The position numbers and the translations under genes were made by a program. From an uncultured Bacteroidia bacterium (lineage in GTDB: Bacteria; Bacteroidota; Bacteroidia; Bacteroidales; Prolixibacteraceae): a stretch of 35,905 nt of DNA. Positions 26,043 to 35,600 of the stretch are shown piece by piece (within the stretch, counting starts at the first letter, position 1; the number at the start of each line of letters is the position of its first letter). The DNA lies in contig CAIVCR010000029.1 in NCBI GenBank assembly GCA_903904515.1, positions 1-35,905 of the forward strand, written 5' to 3'. The notes below the pieces were generated by a model that did not search any database, was not told where the DNA came from, and was given only the letters and a program-made list of their open reading frames with translations.

Positions 26043-26074
26043 TTGCCCTTTTTATGCCAAATGTGTTAATTTTG
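26043..26074 (+). promoter_or_regulatory. promoter of the serC-DUF1015 operon
   Basis: TTG at 26043-26045 is followed after 21 bases by TAATTTTG at 26067-26074, a good Bacteroidota -33/-7 pair. Transcription would start near 26081, giving a leader of about 86 nt. Confidence 0.55.
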
Positions 26075-26077
26075 CAG

Positions 26078-26097
26078 CTGGAAAGCATGTTTTCCAG
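26078..26097. promoter_or_regulatory. dyad at the serC transcription start
   Basis: CTGGAAA-GCATGT-TTTCCAG is a perfect 7-bp inverted repeat just after the -7 element and over the predicted transcription start. It could be an operator or a 5'-terminal hairpin of the long leader. There is no T-run after it. Confidence 0.4.
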
Positions 26098-26166
26098 TTT
26101 GCCCTCTTTCGGTAATAACTGAGTTATGTCATACTATAAAAATTTATCACATTTAATTTCCTCCAA

Positions 26167-27237
26167 ATGAAAAAGCACAATTTTTACGCAGGCCCATCCA
26201 TTCTTCCTGAGTTTACCATTCAGAAAACAGCGGAAGCAATTATTAATTTTGCAGGGACATCTCTTTCTGTCCTGGAAATTTCTCATCGCAGCAAAGAGTT
26301 TATTGCCGTGATGAATGAAGCCATCTCGTTGGTCAAGGAGTTACTTGAGGTACCTGAAGGTTATGAGGTGCTCTTTTTGCAAGGTGGAGCAAGTACACAG
26401 TTTTATATGGTCCCTTTTAACCTGCTCAAGACAAAGGCCGGTTATTACAATACAGGTGTCTGGGCTTCAAAGGCGCTTAAAGAGGCCAAATTTTTCGGTG
26501 AAGTTGTTGAAGTAGCCTCATCAAAAGATAAGAATTACAATTACATTCCCAAAAATGTTGAAATTCCTTCAGACATCGATTATTTACACATTACTTCCAA
26601 TAACACCATTTTCGGAACACAGATTTACAAGGATATCGACTCCCCTGTTCCATTGGTAGCCGATATGTCTTCCGATATTTTCAGCCGTCCGATCGACATT
26701 TCGAAATATGATCTTATCTATGCCGGAGCACAAAAAAATCTTGCCCCTGCAGGTGTTACTCTGGTCATTGTCCGCAAAGATGCTCTTGGAAAAGCCGGTC
26801 GTCCAATTCCAACCATGATCAATTATCTCACCCATATCGAAGGAGAATCGATGTTTAATACTCCACCGTGTTTACCGGTCTTTTCAGCACTTCAGACTTT
26901 GACATGGTTGAAAGATAATGGGGGAATCAAAGCTATGGAAGTTAAGAATCTGGCCAAAGCAAAATTGTTGTATGACGAGATCGACCGCAATAAAATGTTC
27001 GTTTGTCCGGTTCCTGATCCTGAAGATCGCTCCCGCATGAATGTTACCTTCGTTATGGCTCCGGGTTATGAAGCGCTTGAAAAATCGTTTCTCGCAAAGG
27101 CAAAAGAATTGAATATCCTTGGAATCGAAGGTCACCGCAGCGTGGGAGGATTCAGAGCGTCGATCTATAATGCAATGCCAATCGAGAGCGTTGCAGTACT
27201 GGTTGATGCTATGAAAGAATTTGAATCACAAAACTAA
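26167..27237 (+). CDS. serC: phosphoserine aminotransferase
   Basis: SerC converts 3-phosphohydroxypyruvate and glutamate to phosphoserine. The start [10 protein letters not shown], the [13 protein letters not shown] segment, [16 protein letters not shown] and [13 protein letters not shown] are family signatures; Lys190 is the PLP-binding lysine. Length 356 is normal. The DUF1015 gene follows after three bases, so the two form an operon that ends at the terminator at 28500. serA and serB are not in the window. Confidence 0.96.
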   Translation: MKKHNFYAGPSILPEFTIQKTAEAIINFAGTSLSVLEISHRSKEFIAVMNEAISLVKELLEVPEGYEVLFLQGGASTQFYMVPFNLLKTKAGYYNTGVWASKALKEAKFFGEVVEVASSKDKNYNYIPKNVEIPSDIDYLHITSNNTIFGTQIYKDIDSPVPLVADMSSDIFSRPIDISKYDLIYAGAQKNLAPAGVTLVIVRKDALGKAGRPIPTMINYLTHIEGESMFNTPPCLPVFSALQTLTWLKDNGGIKAMEVKNLAKAKLLYDEIDRNKMFVCPVPDPEDRSRMNVTFVMAPGYEALEKSFLAKAKELNILGIEGHRSVGGFRASIYNAMPIESVAVLVDAMKEFESQN

Positions 27238-27240
27238 ATT

Positions 27241-28488
27241 ATGGCTGTTTTAAAACCATTTAAAGGGCTCAGGCCTCCGATTGAACTGGCATCCCAGGTG
27301 GCTTCAAGACCTTACGATGTGCTCAATTCTGAAGAGGCCCGCGTTGAGGCTGACGGAAATCCGTATACATTATTGCATATCATAAAACCCGAAATCGATT
27401 TTCCTTCGGGGATTGACGAACACGATCCGGCTGTGTATCAGAAAGCCGCTGATAATCTTGATCTTTGGCGGAACAGGAAATGGCTCGTTAAAGATACCCA
27501 AGAGGTGCTTTATATCTATGCTCAAACCATGGATGGAAGAACACAATACGGGATCGTTGGTTGTGCATCGGTGGATGACTATCTGAATGGTGTGATCCGG
27601 AAACATGAGCTCACCCGCAATGATAAAGAGGAGGATCGGATGAAGCATGTTCGCATTACCAATGCCAATATGGAACCTGTTTTTTTCGCCTATCCTGCAG
27701 TGAAAGAGTTGGACGCTATCGTTGAGAAAATTGTCTCAACCCAATTGCCGGCATATGATTTTGTCGCAGAAGATGGCTTTGGACACCACTTCTGGATAGT
27801 TGATCAGAGCGAGACTATCGCTGAAATCGTGAGGCTTTTCGCTGAGATTCCTGCTACTTACGTGGCTGACGGACATCACCGGACCGCTGCTGCAGCTCTG
27901 GTTGGAAAAGAAAAACGGGCTAAAAATCCCAATCATACCGGTGAAGAGGAGTATAACTATTTCCTGGCCGTTCATTTCCCTGATAACCAGTTGAAAATTA
28001 TCGATTATAACCGTACTGTAAAGGATCTTAATGGACTTTCGGCCGCTGAACTGGTAGCGAAAATTGGTGAAGATTTTGAAATCCATAAAACAGGTGTTCA
28101 AATCTGTAAGCCTGATCAGTTGCATACGTTCAGCATGTATCTTGAAGGTGAATGGTATAAGATTGTTACCAAACCAGGACGCTTTGACGATAATGATCCG
28201 ATCGGCGTATTGGATGTTACGATCCTTTCAAATCTTATTCTCGATAAAATATTGGGAATAAAGGATTTAAGAACTGACAAGCGGGTTGATTTTGTCGGAG
28301 GTATCCGTGGACTTGGTGAATTAAAGGGTCGGGTCGATTCAGGCGACATGAAAGTGGCCTTTGCGCTCTATCCGGTATCGATGAAGCAACTGATTGATAT
28401 TGCAGATTCAGGAAATATAATGCCGCCAAAAACCACCTGGTTTGAGCCTAAACTCAGATCGGGTTTAGTGGTACATGAACTGGATTAA
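27241..28488 (+). CDS. DUF1015 family protein, candidate ParB/Srx-like serine kinase
   Basis: A 415-residue member of DUF1015, a widespread family without an established reaction known to me. It opens FKGLRPPIELASQVASRPYD and contains KHELTR (121-126), ADGHHRTAA (209-217) and MPPKTTWFEPKLRSGL (394-409). The DGHHR motif and the late PKTT motif both recall SerK, the archaeal ParB/sulfiredoxin-fold kinase that phosphorylates free serine, and they occur in the same order. Here the gene is three bases after serC, whose product is phosphoserine. This suggests a role in serine/phosphoserine interconversion, but it is inference from motifs and context. No signal peptide or membrane helix is present, so it is cytoplasmic. 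Confidence 0.85.
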   Translation: MAVLKPFKGLRPPIELASQVASRPYDVLNSEEARVEADGNPYTLLHIIKPEIDFPSGIDEHDPAVYQKAADNLDLWRNRKWLVKDTQEVLYIYAQTMDGRTQYGIVGCASVDDYLNGVIRKHELTRNDKEEDRMKHVRITNANMEPVFFAYPAVKELDAIVEKIVSTQLPAYDFVAEDGFGHHFWIVDQSETIAEIVRLFAEIPATYVADGHHRTAAAALVGKEKRAKNPNHTGEEEYNYFLAVHFPDNQLKIIDYNRTVKDLNGLSAAELVAKIGEDFEIHKTGVQICKPDQLHTFSMYLEGEWYKIVTKPGRFDDNDPIGVLDVTILSNLILDKILGIKDLRTDKRVDFVGGIRGLGELKGRVDSGDMKVAFALYPVSMKQLIDIADSGNIMPPKTTWFEPKLRSGLVVHELD

Positions 28489-28499
28489 CAAATAAGAAA

Positions 28500-28526
28500 G
28501 GCGGCCTTGAGGGTCGCCTTTTTTTT
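28500..28526 (+). terminator. intrinsic terminator of the serC-DUF1015 operon
   Basis: GGCGGCC-TTGAG-GGTCGCC, a 7-bp GC-rich stem with one G-U pair, is followed by eight T starting 12 bases after the DUF1015 stop. This is the clearest terminator in the window. Confidence 0.85.
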
Positions 28527-28637
28527 AAAATTGTTAGTCTCATTATTATGATGAAGATGATTAATCGCTCAGAAAACGAGGGATCGGATGAAAAAATTGT
28601 GGGGAAAAGTATTAAATTGAATTTTTATCTATTTTGA

Positions 28638-28664
28638 ATTTAATTTGAAATTGTCAAATTAAAT
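28638..28664. repeat. AT-rich inverted repeat in the gap before the beta-barrel gene
   Basis: ATTTAATTTG and CAAATTAAAT form a perfect 10-bp inverted repeat with a 7-nt loop, 80 bases beyond the stop of the minus-strand beta-barrel gene. It may help end that transcript. The remaining 256-bp gap shows no gene. Confidence 0.45.
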
Positions 28665-28744
28665 AGCAACCAACAAATCGTTTATAGAAAATTAATGTCC
28701 ACAACAATTTGAATTGATCCAAATCGAGCGATAACTTAAAGCCA

Positions 28745-29407
28745 TCACTTCCTCTTTTTTGCAAGTTCAAAGAGGTAGGTCAGCTTAACCTGTATTCCGT
28801 TACCCTGGGAAATTGTGTAGATATAATTTTTGGAATTAAACAGGTTCGGCAGACTGTAAAAGCCGCGCCCCTCAAGTGCAAAAGCACCTCCTCTTTTTAG
28901 ATGATATTCCATTCCCAGTCCAACCGTAAAGAGTAAATCGAGTGAGTTGTCTGTGGGTTTTCCGAAAAAAGTACGATAGCCCGGACCACCGGGTTCACTG
29001 GTTGCAGGATCTTTAAACTGCTCTTTTTCTGAAATTTTAAAGGCAACTTCAGGTCCAAGATTAAGTATGAACCGAACCGATTTCTTTCCAATATTGATAT
29101 GGGTCATAATCGGAATCGAGACATAATTCAAACGCCGTGAATAACCGGCCGTATCCTCTTTCCACCCTTTCTGCGTAAAATTGACCTCTGCCTGAAAGCC
29201 GATATGTGGTTCAGATATCAGCCTGAACATAATACCGCTTGCATATCCCTGCATGTAAGACTCCAGGATACTGGGATAAAATCTCACCTTTGTAAAAGTC
29301 GACCCCCCTGAAACCCCCATATAGAGCTCAGTTTTGAAATCTTTATTTTGTCCGTATGTAGCAATCGAGCATCCGGTAATCAGCAATAAAATAAGGTATT
29401 TTCTCAT
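28745..29407 (-). CDS. outer-membrane beta-barrel protein (PorT/OmpA-barrel-like)
   Basis: A signal peptide (MRKYLILLLITGCSIATYG) precedes about 200 residues of alternating amphipathic strands, as in the small PorT-like outer-membrane barrels of Bacteroidota: VGVSGGSTFTK-like opening, GFQAEVNFTQKGW, LNYVSIPIMTHINIG, FTVGLGMEYHL. Length 220 suits an 8-stranded barrel. The ATG at the complement of 29405-29407 was chosen; an upstream TTG would add five residues ahead of the signal peptide. It diverges from yggS. Many such proteins exist per genome, so a specific role in type IX secretion should not be assumed. Confidence 0.82.
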   Translation of the reverse strand: MRKYLILLLITGCSIATYGQNKDFKTELYMGVSGGSTFTKVRFYPSILESYMQGYASGIMFRLISEPHIGFQAEVNFTQKGWKEDTAGYSRRLNYVSIPIMTHINIGKKSVRFILNLGPEVAFKISEKEQFKDPATSEPGGPGYRTFFGKPTDNSLDLLFTVGLGMEYHLKRGGAFALEGRGFYSLPNLFNSKNYIYTISQGNGIQVKLTYLFELAKKRK

Positions 29408-29541
29408 CAGGTCTTTTTTCAATCAAACCACTTTTAAAACGGTGTAAAGATAAACAAAATTGAATGGACACCCTCCCGGATTAAGAATGACTATTTGCAA
29501 ATAACAACCGGGTGCAGTGGCAATATATAAAGACATTTTTG

Positions 29542-29549
29542 TACCTTTG
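29542..29549 (+). promoter_or_regulatory. possible -7 element of the yggS operon
   Basis: TACCTTTG matches TAnnTTTG and lies 18 bases before the ATG at 29567. No convincing -33 box at the right distance was seen. Confidence 0.4.
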
Positions 29550-29566
29550 AATGAAAATTCAGCCAA

Positions 29567-30244
29567 ATGTCAATTGAAGATAAATTAAATCTGATCCGTT
29601 CAATATTGCCCGTTGGCGTTCAGCTTGTTGCAGTTTCAAAGACCCGGAGTGATGAGGAGATTTTGGAGGCCTACAACGCAGGGCAACGGCACTTTGGCGA
29701 GAATAAGGTTCAGGAGCTTGTTCGAAAGTGGGAATCATTACCTAAAGATATTGAGTGGCACTTTATTGGTCATCTGCAATCGAACAAGGTGAAGTTTATC
29801 GCGCCTTTTATTGCCTTAATTCATGCTGCCGACAGCCTTAAAATTCTTAAAACAATTAACGAAGAAGCCCGTCGGGCAGAGAGGAAGATTCCGTGTCTGC
29901 TCCAGTTTCATATTGCCAGTGAGGAGGGGAAATTTGGTTTTTTACCTGAAGAGGCTGATACCTTATTTACCGGTAATGATCTGGCAGAACTTGACCATAT
30001 TGTCTTCTCCGGTGTAATGGGTATGGCCACTTTTACAGATGATTCCTCCCAAATAAATATGGAATTTTCCACCCTCAAGGGGTTGTTTGATAAATTGAAA
30101 ACCACCTTCTTTCAGCAAAACGATACCTTTTGCGAAATCTCTATGGGAATGTCCGATGATTACCTGCTTGCCATCGAAAATGGAAGTACCATGGTAAGGA
30201 TTGGCAGTACAATTTTTGGAGAACGGTGTGTTGCCGGCAAATAA
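29567..30244 (+). CDS. yggS: YggS/PLPHP-family pyridoxal-phosphate-binding protein
   Basis: A 225-residue PLP-binding, single-domain TIM barrel. LVAVSKTRSDEEI holds Lys25, the PLP lysine, and GQRHFGENKVQEL, WHFIGHLQSNKVK and SMGMSDDY are family signatures. The proteins have no known catalytic reaction but maintain PLP and amino-acid homeostasis. It ends three bases before the first large surface protein gene, so they are probably transcribed together, an unexpected pairing for a vitamin-B6 homeostasis gene. Confidence 0.94.
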   Translation: MSIEDKLNLIRSILPVGVQLVAVSKTRSDEEILEAYNAGQRHFGENKVQELVRKWESLPKDIEWHFIGHLQSNKVKFIAPFIALIHAADSLKILKTINEEARRAERKIPCLLQFHIASEEGKFGFLPEEADTLFTGNDLAELDHIVFSGVMGMATFTDDSSQINMEFSTLKGLFDKLKTTFFQQNDTFCEISMGMSDDYLLAIENGSTMVRIGSTIFGERCVAGK

Positions 30245-30247
30245 ATT

Positions 30248-32578
30248 ATGAATTCTACCAATAAGGCAAAACAATTGAAAACCTGGTTTCTTTTTGCACT
30301 GATTTTTACCTTTGGTATTGATATTGCCAAAGGGGATGTTCCTGTCATAGCTATTAAACTTAATCATGATTTTCCGGTTCAATATTGTACGAATCCGGTT
30401 ATCGTCGCGGGCAGTTTGACTATTGAGGGTAACTTTGTAATCACCGGAATGAAAATTTCAATTAGTAAGGGCTTTGTTTCAGGAGAAGATGAATTAGTTT
30501 ATCCAGGTGGCATAAGTTCTATTAATGGAACATGGGATCAACCAAAAGGTGTTTTGCTACTTAAACCAAATGGATCAGTTACTCCAACTAATTTTGATTA
30601 CAGGGACGCTATTCAGAAAGTTACCTATAAGAATAATAAAGCCGTACCTACGTTGGGTGCCCGTAAAATTTCAATCACGCTCGATGATGCCGATTATCTT
30701 GATGAGACCAAACACTTTTATCAGTTTATCTCAAAACCTGGGATTAAATGGACTGATGCAAGAGATCAGGCTGCCGCAACTTCGTATCATGGACTGTTAA
30801 GAGGTTATCTAGCAACAATATTAACCAAAGGAGAAAGTGATTTTATTAATTTAAAAACTGTAGGTGAAGGTTGGATAGGAGCTTCCGATGCGAAGGTAGA
30901 GGAAGAATGGCGTTGGGTAACCGGACCTGAAGGATTGATGGGTGGTGGTGATGGACTTCTTTTCTGGAAAGGGTCAGGAATTATAGCTAAATTAAATTCC
31001 CCTCCCGGCGTTTACGGACCAGTAAAAGATCCTCAGGGAAATCCGTATTACTTTAATTGGAATAATTGGGATAATTATAATGGTGATCATTGCACCTATG
31101 AGCCGAACAATTGGACAAGTGTTAATAACGTAGTTACTTGTGGTGCGGGTAATGTGCCGGGTGAGGATTATGCTCATATTACAACAAATTTGAAGTGGAA
31201 TGACTATGCGAATGACAATCAAAGCACTTCTGGTTATTTAATCGAGTTTGGCGGTTACAAGGATGAACCTGTTTTGGAACTTTCTGCCACACTTGACTTA
31301 ATCGTGAATACAGTAACTTTAAACTCTGCTGTTATTGCTCCGATCTGTCAGGGGGAAAGTGTTACCTTAAACCAAGCGGATAAAAATTCTGTTCCAGCTA
31401 CTTATTCCTGGTCACCTTCCGCAACGCTATCAAATGCACAAATCGCAAATCCTGTTGCCACACCAACACAAACCACCTCCTACTCGGTTACCGCAACCCG
31501 CGGAAGTTGTAAAGAGAACAGGGATTTTAGGGTTCCTGTGATTCCCCTGCCTAAAGTAACTTTCTCCATAGATTCAACAACCTGTTATGGCTATAATCTT
31601 GATGTTACCTATTCTGGTGATGCAAATCCGGCAATTTCAAATTTCATCTGGAATTTTGGTGGTGAGCCAATCGCAAGTGGTACCGGGTTAATCCATGAGG
31701 TTATACCCGTTGGCATCAATCGGAACAGACGGAACCTTAAACTTGTCGTTGAACAAAATGGATGTTCTGATTCAAGTACAATAAATAATATTCTGGTGAC
31801 ACCCGATTTGAGTCCATGGACTGTAAAGTATTCCGAGCGTTGTCTTCCTGATTCATTCCAGTTCGCGGTAACAAATCCTGACCCATTGGTTCATTACGAC
31901 TGGAATTTCGGAGATGGAAATTCCGGAGCCGGTTCATTTCCTACCCATAAATATCTCCAATCCGGCAAATACGATATTCAACTGAAAGCTACAAACAGCG
32001 ACAATTGTTCAAATATGGCTTCCATACCCGGAATGGTCTACGCTGTACCGCTTCCAATTGCCGCATTTAGCATGAGCGATTCAATCGTATATAGTTATAA
32101 TCCAACAGTTTCCTTCCTGGATTTGAGCACATTGGCAAGCTCATGGTTGTGGGATTTTGGTGACAGTATAACAGCAGTTGTTCAAAATCCTGTGCATTAT
32201 TATACGGCTAAAGGGTATCGGACTATTTTATTGAAAGTGTCCAGTGAATATGATTGTAAAGATTCAGTTTCACATCGGGTTCTGATTGCTTTTGACCGCA
32301 TTTTTCCCCCTAATGGATTTTCTCCGAATGCCCCGAATCCAGTTGACCGAATATTTTTACTTAATTCGACAGGGATTAGGTCGGAGGGATACCATTTTAC
32401 GGTAAAAAGCAGGTGGGACGATCTGATTTTTGAGGCGAATAACGAGATTAAAGGGTGGGATGGTCGCACGAGGGATGGCTCTTTTGCACCTCCAGGTTCT
32501 TATGTCTGGTTACTTGATTTTGTCGATTTCCTGGGCAGTTTGCACCGGCAGACCGGGGTTGTTACACTTGTTTATTGA
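30248..32578 (+). CDS. T9SS-exported surface protein with C-type lectin-like and PKD domains
   Basis: A 776-residue secreted protein. After a signal peptide (1-29) comes an N-terminal beta region (45-150), then a C-type lectin-like domain (about 155-335; GYLATILTKGESDFIN, GWIGASDAKVEEEWRWVTGPEG, CTYEPNNW, EDYAHI, KWNDYAND). An Ig-like segment follows from about 360 (CQGESVTL), then PKD modules with YDWNFGDGNSG and WLWDFGDS. The final 95 residues (FPPNGFSPNAPNPVDR, EIKGWDGRTRDGS, HRQTGVVTLVY) are the gliding-motility-associated CHU_C/type-B sorting domain used by type IX secretion. It is probably a cell-surface adhesin or carbohydrate-binding protein. Its C-terminal third is paralogous to the next gene. 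Confidence 0.88.
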   Translation: MNSTNKAKQLKTWFLFALIFTFGIDIAKGDVPVIAIKLNHDFPVQYCTNPVIVAGSLTIEGNFVITGMKISISKGFVSGEDELVYPGGISSINGTWDQPKGVLLLKPNGSVTPTNFDYRDAIQKVTYKNNKAVPTLGARKISITLDDADYLDETKHFYQFISKPGIKWTDARDQAAATSYHGLLRGYLATILTKGESDFINLKTVGEGWIGASDAKVEEEWRWVTGPEGLMGGGDGLLFWKGSGIIAKLNSPPGVYGPVKDPQGNPYYFNWNNWDNYNGDHCTYEPNNWTSVNNVVTCGAGNVPGEDYAHITTNLKWNDYANDNQSTSGYLIEFGGYKDEPVLELSATLDLIVNTVTLNSAVIAPICQGESVTLNQADKNSVPATYSWSPSATLSNAQIANPVATPTQTTSYSVTATRGSCKENRDFRVPVIPLPKVTFSIDSTTCYGYNLDVTYSGDANPAISNFIWNFGGEPIASGTGLIHEVIPVGINRNRRNLKLVVEQNGCSDSSTINNILVTPDLSPWTVKYSERCLPDSFQFAVTNPDPLVHYDWNFGDGNSGAGSFPTHKYLQSGKYDIQLKATNSDNCSNMASIPGMVYAVPLPIAAFSMSDSIVYSYNPTVSFLDLSTLASSWLWDFGDSITAVVQNPVHYYTAKGYRTILLKVSSEYDCKDSVSHRVLIAFDRIFPPNGFSPNAPNPVDRIFLLNSTGIRSEGYHFTVKSRWDDLIFEANNEIKGWDGRTRDGSFAPPGSYVWLLDFVDFLGSLHRQTGVVTLVY

Positions 32579-32668
32579 CACTACTAATCAGTTAAACTCA
32601 CCCTTAGTGCTACATATCATTGCATTGTTTATAAAAACTGCTAAATTCATGGCCAAAAAGTTTGTGCA

Positions 32669-35600
32669 ATGAGATGGCCCCGAATACTATTTCTTTTCCT
32701 GATTCTGCAATCGGTTAATGCTTTTGCAGGAGCTGATCCTTGTCATAAATCTACCGAAGGGACAGATTTTTGGTTCGGATTTATGGAAGGGCGCCACACA
32801 TTTCAATATGAACCTTCCTGCGATATCACCCTTAGCTCAGGCTACACCTGCACTTACTCTATTTATATCGGGAAATCAACTACCCCTGCTTATACAGGAA
32901 CTGTCGTACCCGATACACCGATGCCGGTACATCTTGAATGGTCACAGGTTGAAGCGATAGGTTCAGAATCCGTTGAGGAGAAAGCCATTCACCTGGTCTC
33001 GGATAATCCGCTCAACGTCTATGCCTTGAACTATTCCATAAATGCCCCTGAAGTCGCCATGATTTATCCAACTGAATCGCTTGGTAAAGAGTATTATGCG
33101 ATGTGTTATAATCCTCATGTAAATATTTTCAACGGTGGAATTTTTGGAATTAATACTGGTGGTAAAAACAGTGAATTTTTAATTGCAGCTTCTGAAGATA
33201 ATACCCTCGTAACTATTACGCCAAGTGTGGTTACGGATAAACTTAATCCGCCCGGTGTTCCTTTTCAGATTACCTTAAATAAAGGGGAGTTGTACCAGGT
33301 TCAATCTGAAAATGATTATAATTTAACTGGTCAGGGTGACCTCACAGGCAGTTATGTCACAAGTGATCAACCAATCGCATTATTTTCAGGCTCTTTCGCT
33401 ACTTCCATTCCCATTACCACGGATAAAGGTTTTGAGCATCTTTTTGAACAAATGCCTCCTGTTCAAACCTGGGGGAGAAAGTTTGTGGCTGTCCCTCTTA
33501 AAACCCGTTATAAAGATACTTACCGGATAATGGCCTCAGTCGATAATACAGCTATCCGGATTGGTGACCTGGAGACATTTTCTTTGAATAAAGGGGAGTT
33601 CAGGGAGTTTAGTTTGTTAAATTCCCAACCTTCACTTTTGGAAAGCGATAAACCTGTACTTCTGGCACAATACAGCAATTCCAATCATGTTGACAGTTTA
33701 TATACTGGTGGAGATGGGGATCCATTTATGGTTATAGTCGGACCTGTAAACCAAACCCGTCAAAAGGTCTCATTCGTTGCATACACTTCTTACCTGATCA
33801 CCAGTAAATTTTTTATCAATATTGTTGTAAAGGATAATGTCGTTGGAAATATTATACTGGATGACCATAATGTGGCTTTTACCAAACTAGCCGGATCCGG
33901 GTATTCCTATGCGCAGGCGAGTATCTTAGGGGGATCCCATTATATAGAGTCGACCGATCCAAATAACGGATTTGTAGCCTACGTCTATGGTTTTGGAGGG
34001 GTAGAAGCGTATGGATATGGTGTGGGATATAACCTGGATATCAAACTTGACCTCGGAAGCAATATAAATGCAAAAGGGGATAAAATGCTTGTCCGTTGTG
34101 ATGGTAGTGATCCGCTTACAATCGATGTCGGAAATGGGTTTGCATCCTATAGGTGGAGTACGAATGAAACCTCTTCATCTATTCAGGTGACAAATGGAGG
34201 GTGGTACACGGTGAATGTCGCCACTAGCGACGGTTGTATTTTGAAAGATAGTGTTTTTGTGAAAGTCAATAAACCGGTTGTGGATCTGGGTAATGACACT
34301 ACGATCTGCAACAATAAAACCTTTGTACTTGATGCAGGCAAACGATTTGCCCATTATTTATGGTCTACCAGGGATACCGTATCCCGGATCACCCCTGTAA
34401 AATCAAATACCTATTCTGTAAATGTGGTTGACAGCTTTGGATGTAAGGCCAGTGACGCGATTACCCTTAAAATGATTGAACCACCTGTACTGAAATTTAA
34501 CGGACTTGATACCCTGGTTTGCGGAAAAAAATCGGATATCCTCAATGTTACAACCAACAGTGGCAGCTTAACCTATCAGCGGCTAAGCGATGGCGAGCTG
34601 TTTACTGCTGCTGAAATTAGTGTACCTGATTATGGACACTACCAGTTCGAAGTCAAAGCAACTGATCAATTCTCCTGTTATGCCGATTCTGTCGTTAAAA
34701 TAACTTTCGGAGATATCCCAACTGTGGGGTTTACTCCAACACCATCAGGTTGTCTGGGAACTGGCAGCCATGAAATATCCTATTTTGGAAGTGGTACAAC
34801 CGCCGACAAGTACATTTGGGACCTTTCAAAATTAGATCCAGGAGAGGTTATTCAAAATCCAGCAGAGACTCCGGGGCCTCTCATTTACGACCTGAAAAAC
34901 ACACCGGTAGTTGAAATCGGCTTAAAGGTGATCTCGCAATATGGTTGCAGGAGTAAAGATTCAATCCTGACACTAAAGCGCAAACCCGATATTTCGGTAG
35001 CAGCCACACCAAGTGCCGGCTGTGCGCCATTTAAGTCAATTTTTACATCAACAGTAAATGATCCTGTAGATCGGTTGACCTATCTTTGGGATTTTGGGGA
35101 TGGCGCTACCGGGGCCGGGAATCAGGTAACTCACCTTTATGATCTGCCTGATCATAAGTACGATGTCGTGCTGACTGCTAACTCTTCAATTACCGGATGT
35201 ACTGACACCCTGAGCCTGAAAGATTTTGTATGGTCCTATCCGTTACCCCAGGCGTTATTTAGTATTACTAATCCCGTTGTCTCGAACAATAAGCCGGCAA
35301 TCTATTTTGCCAACTCAAGTGTTGGAGCAACTACGTATCATTGGGATTTTGGGGATGGGACGAGTTCGGATCAGAAAGATCCTTCACATCAGTATGTTAA
35401 GTTGAATGATCCAAGGATCATCCTTGAGGCTTTTAACGATTTTCATTGCAGTGATACCACTTCGCATAAACTTTCCCTCACATTCGACCAGATATATCCT
35501 CCAAATGCATTTTCTCCAAATGCCCCGAATGTGATCGACCGTGAATATTTGCTTTATACTACAGGTGTTATTGCAGAGGGTTATCACCTCACGATCTTAA

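Noticed and set aside
28745-29407. Assignment as the T9SS component PorT
   Set aside because: The generic small-barrel signature is shared by many Bacteroidota proteins and nothing specific to PorT was seen.
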